From assembly GCF_014207855.1 (NCBI RefSeq), contig NZ_JACHKZ010000004.1:150493-214492 (forward strand): DNA of 64,000 nucleotides. The letters run 5' to 3'. The first letter of the stretch is position 1. Each line of letters opens with the position of its first letter. Source of the stretch: Comamonas odontotermitis. GTDB taxonomy: Bacteria; Pseudomonadota; Gammaproteobacteria; Burkholderiales; Burkholderiaceae_C. Of this stretch, positions 56,425-64,000 are shown piece after piece. The position numbers and the translations under genes were made by a program. The notes under the pieces are model-generated. The model ran no database searches. It had not been told where the DNA came from and saw only the letters and a program-made list of their open reading frames with translations.

Positions 56425-56525
56425 GAAAAGATAGCTATGCGCGCCTGCAAATAGTGCGCCTCAAAGCCATGCGCCTTTGAAATTCAATAGATGTGAGCGC
56501 CTATAGCTATGATTTCTAAAGCAAA
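56425..56525. repeat. Cluster of short atagct/gcgcc repeats
   Basis: Between the convergent MFS gene and monooxygenase gene, copies of atagctatgcgc, aaatagtgcgcc, catgcgcctttga and gcgcctatagctat lie close together and can form several hairpins. They may end both transcripts. Confidence 0.45.
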
Positions 56526-56553
56526 GGCATGCGTCCCGAAAGGCAGACACCCG

Positions 56554-57771
56554 TCAGAGCATCGTCGCTGACGAGCCATCGCCCCGGTACAGCCAGGGAA
56601 CATCCATCAGCCGCGCGCCCAGGGCACGCAGAGCCGTGTCACGGCCGAGGGCCACAAGGCCGCGGGCATGGAAGATTTCTCCATTGCGGATGGCACGCGC
56701 CTGCACTCTGGCATTGCGCTCCCACCGATTGAGCGCATAGCGGCGCAGTCGCAGGGGCAACTCCAGGTCGTGCATGGTGAGCGCACGCTGCAGTTCGGCA
56801 GCGTCTTCGATCGCCATGGCTGCGCCCTGCGCCAGGTAGGGCCGCATGGGGTGCGCTGCATCGCCCAGCAGCGCCACCAGGCCTTGTGCCATCTCATGCG
56901 GGCCAGCAACGGGGGCACGCTCTACCAGCGGCCACAGGCGCCACGGCGACTGGTTTTCACTTGCGGCAACCGCGGCCTGCACGAGTTCCTGCAACTGCCG
57001 GTGCGCGCCAGCCAGACTGCGCTGCAGATCCGCTGCATTGGCCGCATGCTCCCAGGTTTCCAGGTCATCAGGTGGCGCGCCTTCGGTAATAATGACAAGG
57101 TTCTGCAGCTCGCCAGCACGTACCGGGTACTGCACCGCATGAAAGCGTGGCCCCATCCATGCGGTGATATCCTGCGTACGCAGCCCAGACGGCAGATCGG
57201 CCTGCCGCACCATGGCGCGGTAGGCGAGATGCCCGGTCTGGCGTGGCGGCTGATCGTGCAGCATGCGCAAGCGGGTACGGCTCCAGACGCCATCAGCCCC
57301 CACCAGCGCGTCACCCTCGATCTTCTTGCCGCTCTTGGTGGTGATGGTGACAACCTCGCCATTGTCTTCGTGGTAATCGACGGGGTTGTCCAGGTTGAGG
57401 TGCACGCCGTCGCGCGCTTGCACGGCATCAAGCAGCAGCTGATGCAGATCGGCGCGGTGAATGGTGGCATAGGCAGCGCCGTAGCGAGCGATGGCATCAG
57501 CCCCAAGATCCAGCCGCGCGAGCACCTCGCCACTGACCGCGTGGCGCGACACCAGCGCCTGCGGGAAAGCAGCCGTTGCCTGCAGAGCCTTCTGCAGACC
57601 CCAGGCCTGCAGGCGGCGCACCACATTGGGCCCCAGTTGCACACCAGCCCCTACTTCGCCGAAGACAGGGGCACGTTCATACAGCCGGACTTCCGTACCG
57701 GCCAGGCTCGCCGCCAACGCTGCCGCCAACCCGCCGATACCCCCACCCGCAATCAGAATCTGTTCTTGCAT
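56554..57771 (-). CDS. FAD-dependent aromatic monooxygenase
   Basis: A 405-residue group A flavin hydroxylase. FAD motifs: ILIAGGGIGGLAAALAASLAG at the N terminus, DG motif LVGADGVWSRTR near residue 160, and GD motif LLGDAAHPMRPYLAQGAAMAIEDA near 310. It is similar to salicylate hydroxylase and 3-hydroxybenzoate 6-hydroxylase. The substrate cannot be read. Given the kyn genes nearby, anthranilate-like aromatics are possible but unproven. Confidence 0.88.
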   Translation of the reverse strand: MQEQILIAGGGIGGLAAALAASLAGTEVRLYERAPVFGEVGAGVQLGPNVVRRLQAWGLQKALQATAAFPQALVSRHAVSGEVLARLDLGADAIARYGAAYATIHRADLHQLLLDAVQARDGVHLNLDNPVDYHEDNGEVVTITTKSGKKIEGDALVGADGVWSRTRLRMLHDQPPRQTGHLAYRAMVRQADLPSGLRTQDITAWMGPRFHAVQYPVRAGELQNLVIITEGAPPDDLETWEHAANAADLQRSLAGAHRQLQELVQAAVAASENQSPWRLWPLVERAPVAGPHEMAQGLVALLGDAAHPMRPYLAQGAAMAIEDAAELQRALTMHDLELPLRLRRYALNRWERNARVQARAIRNGEIFHARGLVALGRDTALRALGARLMDVPWLYRGDGSSATML

Positions 57772-57865
57772 GCCCCCATTGTGCCGGGATCAGGCCCCAA
57801 GCATTTGAGCCAGCCTGAAGACGCAGCAAATTGCTCAAAGGAGCGGATGAAAGACCGGCAGGCGT

Positions 57866-60757
57866 TTATGCGCAGGGTGCAAAGCCGTGCAGGCGCTCGA
57901 ATTCGCTGATCGGCACTGGTCTGCCAAAGTGGTAACCCTGAAAGCGCTCGCAGCCATTGCTGACGAGGAAATCCACCTGGCCTGCGTTCTCCACGCCTTC
58001 GGCCACCACTTCGAGTTCCAGATTGTGGGCCAGGGCCAGGATGGTGCGCACGATGACCGCGTCGTTCACGTCGCTCAGCACATCGTTGACAAAGCTGCGG
58101 TCGATCTTGAGCTGATCCAGGGGCAGGCGCTTGAGGTAGGCCAACGATGAATAGCCGACGCCGAAATCATCCAGCGAGAAGCCAACGCCGCGCTCCTTGA
58201 GCTCGCGCATGCGGCAGACGGTTTCGTTCACATCGCCCAGCAGCAGATTCTCGGTCAGCTCCAGCTTGAGCTTGGAGGGGTCGGCGCCAGTTTCGTCGAC
58301 AATTGCCAGCACTTCATCCACAAAACCCGCGTTGCGGAATTGACGCGGGCTCACATTGACCGCGATCGTGAGGCATTGGGTTGAAGGATTGGCCGCCCAC
58401 GCCGCCAACTGCTCACAAGCTGTGCGCATGACGAAGGTGCCCAAATCCACAATGAGCCCAGTCTGCTCGGCCAGATCGATGAATTCGATCGGCATGACCA
58501 GGCCCCGCCCCGGATGGCGCCAGCGCACCAGAGCCTCTGCGCCCAGCAGCTGGCCATGGCCATTCATCACTGGCTGGTAGTACACCTGCAACTCGCCATC
58601 GTGAATGGCATGGCGCAAGTCTGATTCGAGATGCGCACGGGCATTGACCTGCGCCTGCATTTGAGGATCAAAAAACCGCTGGGTATTGCGCCCTGCCGAC
58701 TTGGCCTGGTACATGGCCATGTCCGCACGCTTGAGCAACTCTTCGGCACTGTGCACATCGTTGTCACCAAACACCGTTACGCCAATGCTGGGCGTGCTGT
58801 AGTGGGCACTGCCATCCAGGCTGAAGGGCTGATTGAAGCGGCTGATCAGGTGTTCGACCACACCACGCACATGGTTCTCGGCCTGCTCGCGCACGCCTCC
58901 CAGGTGCTCCACCAGCACGACAAACTCGTCACCACCAAAACGGGCCACCACATCGCCGCTGCGCACACTGGCAATCAGGCGCTTGCCCACTTCGCACAGC
59001 AGGCGGTCCCCCTGCTGGTGGCCCAGCGAATCGTTCAGATCCTTGAAATTGTCCAGGTCAATGAACAACAGCGCAGCAAAACTGGCCCGCAACTTGCACG
59101 CCCGAATCGACCATTCCAGCCGCTCCATCAGCATGCGGCGATTGGGCAGGCCCGTGAGCACATCAAAGAACTCCAGCCGCTCGATTTCCTTGCGCGCATG
59201 GCTGCGTTCGGCCAGATCACGGCAGATGCACAGCAAGCCGGTGACCTCACCGCTGGCCGAGCGGATCGCAGACTTGGTGATCTCGAAACGCCCCTGGTAA
59301 CCACCATCTGCAAAACGCAGGGTCTCTTCATACACCACGGGTGAGAGGGAGTGGCGCGCCTGCAGGTCGGTCTCCACCTCCGAGGGCAGGTAGGCGTCGA
59401 GCGCCAGATCCGTGGTGGTTCTGCCAATGATCTGCGAGTGCTTGAGACCCACCAGGCGCTCAAAAGCCTGGTTGCAATGCAGAAAGCGGCCATCCACACC
59501 TTTGAGCACCACCAGATCCGGGATGGCACTGACCAGAGACACCAGTTGCGACTGCTGCTCCTGCATGCGGCCTGCCATCAGCTTTTGCATCGATACATCG
59601 TGCGACAGCAGCAGAAACGCGTTGTCATCAAACCCCTGCGGGGCCACCATCAAATCCGTTTGCAGGTGGCGCACGCCATGCGGCGTTTCAATACTCTGCT
59701 CAAAGGCCAGCGATTCGCCAGCGCGCAGGCGCTCCATCCATTCCGGAGCCTGGTCGCGCAGCGGAGGGGTCAGTGCCTGCACCCAAGGCTGGCCGGACAA
59801 GCTTTTGACTCCCAGCCATTCCAGCTGCGTCTGATTGGCATGCACGATGATGCCTGCGCCATCGACACGCACCATGCCTATGGGCGCCTGCTCCAGCCAC
59901 TCGGCCCCCTGCAGGCGCTCGGGATGGGCAGATGCCCAGCCCACCAGGGTATGCCGCACCGACGCCATGAGCAAAACCAGGGCCATCACCGACAGCGCGT
60001 AACACCACGCAGCCTCCATGAATGACAACGCCAGAGGCGCATGGGAATGCGCACCCTGCGCCAACGCGGCCAGAACCACGGCAGCCGTCATGCTGCGCAC
60101 CGGCCAGCGGCTGGATCGTCCCACCAGATTGCGTGAATCCACCCAGGCCTTGGCACAGCACAGCAACATGCACGCAGGCAATACATAGGCTTGCACCCAA
60201 CTGACGACGACCAGCAGACGCGAAGCAATGGCAACCACCAGCGCCAGCCCCGCCAGCATGACCAGCACACCGGCATTGCTGCGCAATTGAAGGCTGCCCG
60301 AGCGCTCGGTACTGGCCGCCGGCCCTTCTTGCCCCGCAGGATGCCTGACGTCTATTGAAATAATCAATAGAGTTATAGGCAATAGTAGATTGACCGCAAT
60401 GACCGACCAGGATTGGGCGTGTTCTATGGCTTCTGTCTGGCTGACAGGGAGTGCTGCAAATACCGTATAGACGGCAAGAACCACTGCGCTGCACACCCAC
60501 AATGGTCGCCCGATAGGCGCCCCGCCAGAAGCGCCTTGCCAGAGAAGACGCGCTCCCCAGCCTATGGTGGCCAACGCCGCGAGAAGCGCCAGCAGCTGTA
60601 TCCAGGTACCCAGAGCGGCGGCAAAACTGATGCCCTGGGTATCCGAAGCCATCAAACCGGCCAATAAAACACCCCCAGCCAGCAGGCATAGCATGACACG
60701 CGTATGTGTATCCCACAGGCGCCGACCAAGCGATAAGGGGGTGTAAGGACGTGCCAT
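57866..60757 (-). CDS. Membrane PAS-GGDEF-EAL c-di-GMP protein
   Basis: A 963-residue regulator of c-di-GMP. N-terminal region (residues 1-275) has about eight hydrophobic segments. Two PAS-like domains follow (about 285-395 and 405-520). The GGDEF domain has an intact site RFGGDEF (608-612) and a preceding RSGD (599-602), the RxxD inhibitory site. The EAL domain has GAEALVRW (740-742), AVNVSPRQF, ELTENLL, DDFGVGYSSLAYLK, KIDRSFV and AEGVEN, so metal-binding and catalytic residues are intact. Both making and breaking of c-di-GMP are possible. The start is 60757 (MARPYTPLSL). Confidence 0.92.
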   Translation of the reverse strand: MARPYTPLSLGRRLWDTHTRVMLCLLAGGVLLAGLMASDTQGISFAAALGTWIQLLALLAALATIGWGARLLWQGASGGAPIGRPLWVCSAVVLAVYTVFAALPVSQTEAIEHAQSWSVIAVNLLLPITLLIISIDVRHPAGQEGPAASTERSGSLQLRSNAGVLVMLAGLALVVAIASRLLVVVSWVQAYVLPACMLLCCAKAWVDSRNLVGRSSRWPVRSMTAAVVLAALAQGAHSHAPLALSFMEAAWCYALSVMALVLLMASVRHTLVGWASAHPERLQGAEWLEQAPIGMVRVDGAGIIVHANQTQLEWLGVKSLSGQPWVQALTPPLRDQAPEWMERLRAGESLAFEQSIETPHGVRHLQTDLMVAPQGFDDNAFLLLSHDVSMQKLMAGRMQEQQSQLVSLVSAIPDLVVLKGVDGRFLHCNQAFERLVGLKHSQIIGRTTTDLALDAYLPSEVETDLQARHSLSPVVYEETLRFADGGYQGRFEITKSAIRSASGEVTGLLCICRDLAERSHARKEIERLEFFDVLTGLPNRRMLMERLEWSIRACKLRASFAALLFIDLDNFKDLNDSLGHQQGDRLLCEVGKRLIASVRSGDVVARFGGDEFVVLVEHLGGVREQAENHVRGVVEHLISRFNQPFSLDGSAHYSTPSIGVTVFGDNDVHSAEELLKRADMAMYQAKSAGRNTQRFFDPQMQAQVNARAHLESDLRHAIHDGELQVYYQPVMNGHGQLLGAEALVRWRHPGRGLVMPIEFIDLAEQTGLIVDLGTFVMRTACEQLAAWAANPSTQCLTIAVNVSPRQFRNAGFVDEVLAIVDETGADPSKLKLELTENLLLGDVNETVCRMRELKERGVGFSLDDFGVGYSSLAYLKRLPLDQLKIDRSFVNDVLSDVNDAVIVRTILALAHNLELEVVAEGVENAGQVDFLVSNGCERFQGYHFGRPVPISEFERLHGFAPCA

Positions 60758-60829
60758 CGGTTACCGAGGAGGGTAAATAAAGGTAAAGTAAATAGCGGCA
60801 TTTGACCAGCAATTGCTATCAAACGCAAA

Positions 60830-60852
60830 CGGGCCCTGCTAGAACGGGCCCG
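60830..60852 (-). terminator. Hairpin terminator after acnA
   Basis: Stem cgggccc/gggcccg with a nine-base loop; on the minus strand it is followed by a broken T run (tttgcgttt). It stands 26 bp past the acnA stop and before the GGDEF-EAL gene. Confidence 0.55.
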
Positions 60853-60877
60853 GTTAGGTTATTTTGCAAGCAGTTAC

Positions 60878-63787
60878 TTACAGTAGCTGCCGCAACACAA
60901 AAGGAAGTATACCCCCCTCTTTGTAGTACTCCACCTCAATAGGCGTATCGATTCGCAACACCAGTTCCGTCTCGGTCTTGGTGCCATCGGCGCGGCGCAC
61001 TACCAATGTGGCCTTGCTGCGTGGTGCAAGGGATGGGTCCGCAAGGATGTCGATCTGCTCATCGCCACGCAGCTGCAAGGTCTCCCAGCTCTCTCCTGGC
61101 AGGAATTGCAACGGCAATACACCCATGCCCACTAGGTTGGAGCGGTGGATGCGTTCAAAGCTGCGCGCCACGACCGCCTTGATGCCCAGCAATTGCGTAC
61201 CCTTGGCCGCCCAATCGCGGCTTGATCCGGTGCCATACTCTTCGCCAGCAAATACCACGGTAGGCGTATTGGCCGCAATGTAGCGCATGGCTGCGTCGTA
61301 GATGAACAGCTTCTGGCCATGGTCCTCACCAGAGTTCTGGTAGATGGTGAGGCCTCCTTCTTCCCGCGAGCCATCGGCTTTGACCGGCAGCATCTGGTTT
61401 TTGATGCGTACATTGGCAAAGGTACCCCGCATCATCACTTCATGGTTACCGCGGCGCGAGCCATAGCTGTTGAAATCAACCTTCTTGACGCCATTGGCAA
61501 GCAGCCACTGCCCAGCGGGCGATGTCTCCTTGATGGAGCCAGCAGGCGAGATATGGTCGGTTGTGATGGAGTCGCCAAACAATGCCATGATGCGGGCGCT
61601 GTGTATGGCGTATCGGTCGGGGTTCTGCGCATCCTCACGCTGCGCTTCAAGCTGAAAGCTCTTGAAAAACGGAGGCTCGGCAATATAGGTGCTTTGGGGC
61701 CAGGTATAGGTGGCACCCGTCACTCCCTTGATTTTTTGCCAGAGCTTGCCAGGCTCGCTGGTGACCTTCTCGTAGTTGGCTCGGAAGGCCTTGCCGTTCA
61801 TGGCGTACTTCATCAGCTTGTGCACCTCATCGGTGCTTGGCCAGATGTCGCCCAGATACACATCGCGTCCATCCTTGCCTTTGCCGACCGGCTCGGTCAT
61901 CAGGTCCTTGCGCACATTGCCAGCAATGGCATATGCCACGACCAGAGGCGGGCTCGCCAGGAAATTGGCGCGGATGTTGGGATGGATACGGGCCTCGAAG
62001 TTGCGGTTGCCGGACAGTACCGCAGCGCATACCAGGTCGTTTTGCTGAATGGCGGCATTGAACTCGGGCAGCAGATCGCCCGCGTTGCCAATACAGGTAG
62101 TGCAGCCATAGCCTGCTATCGCAAAACCCAGCTTTTCCAGATAAGGCAACAGACCCGACTCCGTGAGGTACAGCGTCACAAGACGCGAGCCCGGCGCCAA
62201 CGACGTCTTGACATGCGGCTTGACGGAAAGCCCCGCCTGCACGGCTTTTTTGGCCAACAAGCCTGCGGCCAGCATGACGCTGGGGTTGGAGGTATTGGTA
62301 CAGCTGGTGATGGCCGCAATCAGCACATCGCCATTGTGCAGATCGATCCCTCCGCGCTCCTGTGCTTCCACCTGCGCCTCATCGGTGCGCAGGCTGCCCG
62401 GTGCATCTTCCACATTGGGGGTGTTGGCCACCATCTCCACGACGTTGCGCGGGGCACCGGCAGGTACAGGCTTGGCCTCTGGCTCGGCGGTTTCACCCTC
62501 GCCATTGATATGCACCCTGACGCGCTGCGCCAGCTTGTCCGCAGGCAGGTTGAAGCCATTCTGTGCAATCGGCGCAGTAAACAGTTCCTGAAACCTGTCC
62601 GCCACATGCCCGATCTCGATGCGATCCTGTGGACGCTTGGGCCCAGCCAGGCTGGGAGCGACTGTGGCCAGATCGAGCCTGACGACCTGGGAATAGTCGA
62701 TTTCTCCAGCCTTGGGCACACCAAAGAGGCCTTGCGCCTTGAAATAGGCCTCGAATGCTTCGATCTCGGCTTTGGTGCGGCCCGTGCCCTCAAAATAATC
62801 AAGGGTCTTGTTGTCGACCGGGAAGAAGCCCATGGTTGCACCATATTCGGGTGCCATGTTGCCAATGGTGGCGCGATCGGGAACCGACAGACTGCGCGTG
62901 CCCTCGCCAAAAAACTCGACGAACTTGCCCACGACCTTTTCGCGCCGCAGGATCTCGGTCACAGTCAGCACCAGATCGGTCGCCGTCACCCCCTCGCGCA
63001 GCTTTCCGGTAAGCTCAAAGCCCACGACATCGGGCGTCAAAAAGTATACCGGCTGACCCAGCATGGCCGCTTCGGCCTCAATACCACCCACACCCCAGGC
63101 CACCACACCAATACCATTGATCATCGTGGTGTGGCTGTCGGTGCCGACCAGCGAATCGGCGTAGTACACACCATCCTTCGTATGATGCACGCCCCGCGCC
63201 AGATACTCCAGATTGACCTGGTGCACGATACCAAAGCCTGGTGGCACCACGCCAAACGTATCGAAAGCCTGCATTCCCCACTTCATGAACTGGTAGCGCT
63301 CATTGTTGCGCTGGAATTCCAGCTTCATGTTCAGGTCAAGGGCATTCTTGTTGCCATAGTAGTCCACCATGATCGAGTGATCCACTACCAGGTCTACAGG
63401 CACCAGGGGCTCGATGGCCTTGGGCTTTCTGCCCAGGCGATCCGCGGTGCTGCGCATGGCTGCGAGGTCTGCCAGCAGTGGCACGCCCGTAAAGTCCTGC
63501 AGCACCACACGCGCCACGACGAAGGGAATTTCCTCGGTGCGGTTCGCTCGAGGCATCCAGTTGGCCAGTTGCTCCACATGCTCTGGCAGCACACGCTGCC
63601 CGTCGCAGTTGCGCAGCACCGACTCCAGCACGATGCGCAGCGAAACTGGCAACCGTTTGATGTTGGGATACTGCTTGGCAAGTGCCGGCAGCGAATAGAA
63701 ACTGCCCTTGCCGGCCTTGCCCAGCGACAGAGGCTTCAAAGTGGAGGCAAATGCATGTTTGCCTGGCTGAGGGTTGCTCGACTTCAT
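60878..63787 (-). CDS. acnA: Aconitate hydratase A
   Basis: A 969-residue aconitase of the AcnA type, isomerising citrate to isocitrate with a [4Fe-4S] cluster. Cluster Cys: Cys496 in ITSCTNTS and Cys562/Cys565 in [10 protein letters not shown]. Other phrases: [54 protein letters not shown]. The ATG at 63787 follows AGGAG. It is about 70 residues longer than usual AcnA (near 890-900), with an inserted low-complexity stretch around residues 430-480 ([16 protein letters not shown]...). TCA cycle enzyme, cytoplasmic. Confidence 0.95.
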   Translation of the reverse strand: MKSSNPQPGKHAFASTLKPLSLGKAGKGSFYSLPALAKQYPNIKRLPVSLRIVLESVLRNCDGQRVLPEHVEQLANWMPRANRTEEIPFVVARVVLQDFTGVPLLADLAAMRSTADRLGRKPKAIEPLVPVDLVVDHSIMVDYYGNKNALDLNMKLEFQRNNERYQFMKWGMQAFDTFGVVPPGFGIVHQVNLEYLARGVHHTKDGVYYADSLVGTDSHTTMINGIGVVAWGVGGIEAEAAMLGQPVYFLTPDVVGFELTGKLREGVTATDLVLTVTEILRREKVVGKFVEFFGEGTRSLSVPDRATIGNMAPEYGATMGFFPVDNKTLDYFEGTGRTKAEIEAFEAYFKAQGLFGVPKAGEIDYSQVVRLDLATVAPSLAGPKRPQDRIEIGHVADRFQELFTAPIAQNGFNLPADKLAQRVRVHINGEGETAEPEAKPVPAGAPRNVVEMVANTPNVEDAPGSLRTDEAQVEAQERGGIDLHNGDVLIAAITSCTNTSNPSVMLAAGLLAKKAVQAGLSVKPHVKTSLAPGSRLVTLYLTESGLLPYLEKLGFAIAGYGCTTCIGNAGDLLPEFNAAIQQNDLVCAAVLSGNRNFEARIHPNIRANFLASPPLVVAYAIAGNVRKDLMTEPVGKGKDGRDVYLGDIWPSTDEVHKLMKYAMNGKAFRANYEKVTSEPGKLWQKIKGVTGATYTWPQSTYIAEPPFFKSFQLEAQREDAQNPDRYAIHSARIMALFGDSITTDHISPAGSIKETSPAGQWLLANGVKKVDFNSYGSRRGNHEVMMRGTFANVRIKNQMLPVKADGSREEGGLTIYQNSGEDHGQKLFIYDAAMRYIAANTPTVVFAGEEYGTGSSRDWAAKGTQLLGIKAVVARSFERIHRSNLVGMGVLPLQFLPGESWETLQLRGDEQIDILADPSLAPRSKATLVVRRADGTKTETELVLRIDTPIEVEYYKEGGILPFVLRQLL

Positions 63788-63905
63788 CGTTGCTCCTGTT
63801 TTGCTTTGGCGATGCCACAGACTATTCTCAAATGAACAGTCTACTCGTGAGTGGCAACATCTGCATGTCGCCCCAATATGTGACATGGCATTGCCGCTAT
63901 CCAAC

Positions 63906-64000
63906 GGCTTTGTTGCATAAATCGGTTTGAGACTGAGTCTCCCCAAACCCCAGACGTAGTTATGCCACGGCCACCGTTTGGGGCGTGCCCAGCTCGGTGA
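63906..64000 (-). mobile_element. IS5-type insertion sequence, end only
   Basis: Begins with ggctttgttgcataaatc, close to the inverted repeat of IS5/IS903-group elements (ggctttgttgaataaatc). The rest runs off the window. About 120 bp upstream of acnA, it may affect acnA expression. Confidence 0.7.
63960..64000 (-). CDS. Transposase C terminus (partial)
   Basis: The minus strand reads [12 protein letters not shown] and a stop (TAA at 63960-63962), 54 bp inside the inverted repeat. The position fits the 3' end of an IS5-family transposase, and the rest lies outside the window. Only 12 residues are visible, so the call depends on the IS end beside it. Confidence 0.45.
   Translation of the reverse strand, partial: TELGTPQTVAVA

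Noticed and set aside
61319..63835. 838-residue open frame on the plus strand through acnA
   Set aside because: Antisense shadow of acnA with His/Gln-rich nonsense sequence.

Overview
The window looks like chromosome of a high-GC betaproteobacterium of the order Burkholderiales, most likely family Comamonadaceae (Comamonas or a close relative). The pointers are two orphan Bug-type (TctC-like) solute receptors, the small Trp-rich protein, a gyrase-like parE/parC pair, kynABU tryptophan catabolism, an AcnA-type aconitase, and short 'atagct' inverted repeats scattered between genes. The genus is inference. No rRNA, tRNA, phage or CRISPR was seen. The only insertion sequence is an IS5-type end at the right edge.

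Layout. 1-5.2 kb: end of a metallo-beta-lactamase-fold hydrolase, an NTF2-like protein, and a Bug receptor/amidase pair facing a LysR regulator. 5.2-8 kb: a beta-propeller lipoprotein divergent from an MbnH-like di-heme lipoprotein that overlaps trmO. 8-12.6 kb: parC and parE. 12.8-17.8 kb: an MFS transporter, small proteins, a methyltransferase and a BaeSR-like two-component system. 17.8-23.6 kb: an mgtA-mgtC magnesium unit with a long upstream region, a second Bug receptor and an HxlR regulator. 23.8-32 kb: an alcohol-dehydrogenase-like reductase, ilvD, cytochrome c, a LapA-like protein, acs and a YqhA-family protein. 32.4-37.8 kb: a long structured leader followed by proV-proW-proX and a frameshifted second proX. 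37.9-44 kb: a YkgJ-type protein and an RNA-repair locus, with rtcR divergent from rtcB, two uncharacterised genes and rtcA. 44.5-56.4 kb: permease-kynB-kynU-exonuclease, a lactate permease with an XRE-cupin regulator, alkylation repair genes (an AlkA-like glycosylase, a 2OG oxygenase, ada), kynA and an MFS transporter. 56.5-64 kb: a flavin monooxygenase, a GGDEF-EAL protein, acnA and the IS end.

Genes that work together. kynA, kynB and kynU turn tryptophan into anthranilate, and the permease may import the substrate. ada, the 2OG oxygenase and the AlkA-like glycosylase form an alkylation-damage block. proVWX is an osmoprotectant importer. rtcR with a sigma-54 promoter should switch on rtcB, the two unknown genes and rtcA after RNA damage. 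mgtA and mgtC are linked to magnesium homeostasis.

The observations I rate highest are the roughly 580-nt hairpin-rich leader of proVWX, the two uncharacterised proteins inside a sigma-54-controlled Rtc operon, an MbnH-like enzyme without its usual MbnP partner, and two palindromic repeat elements of about 300 bp, one of which lies between acs and its terminator.
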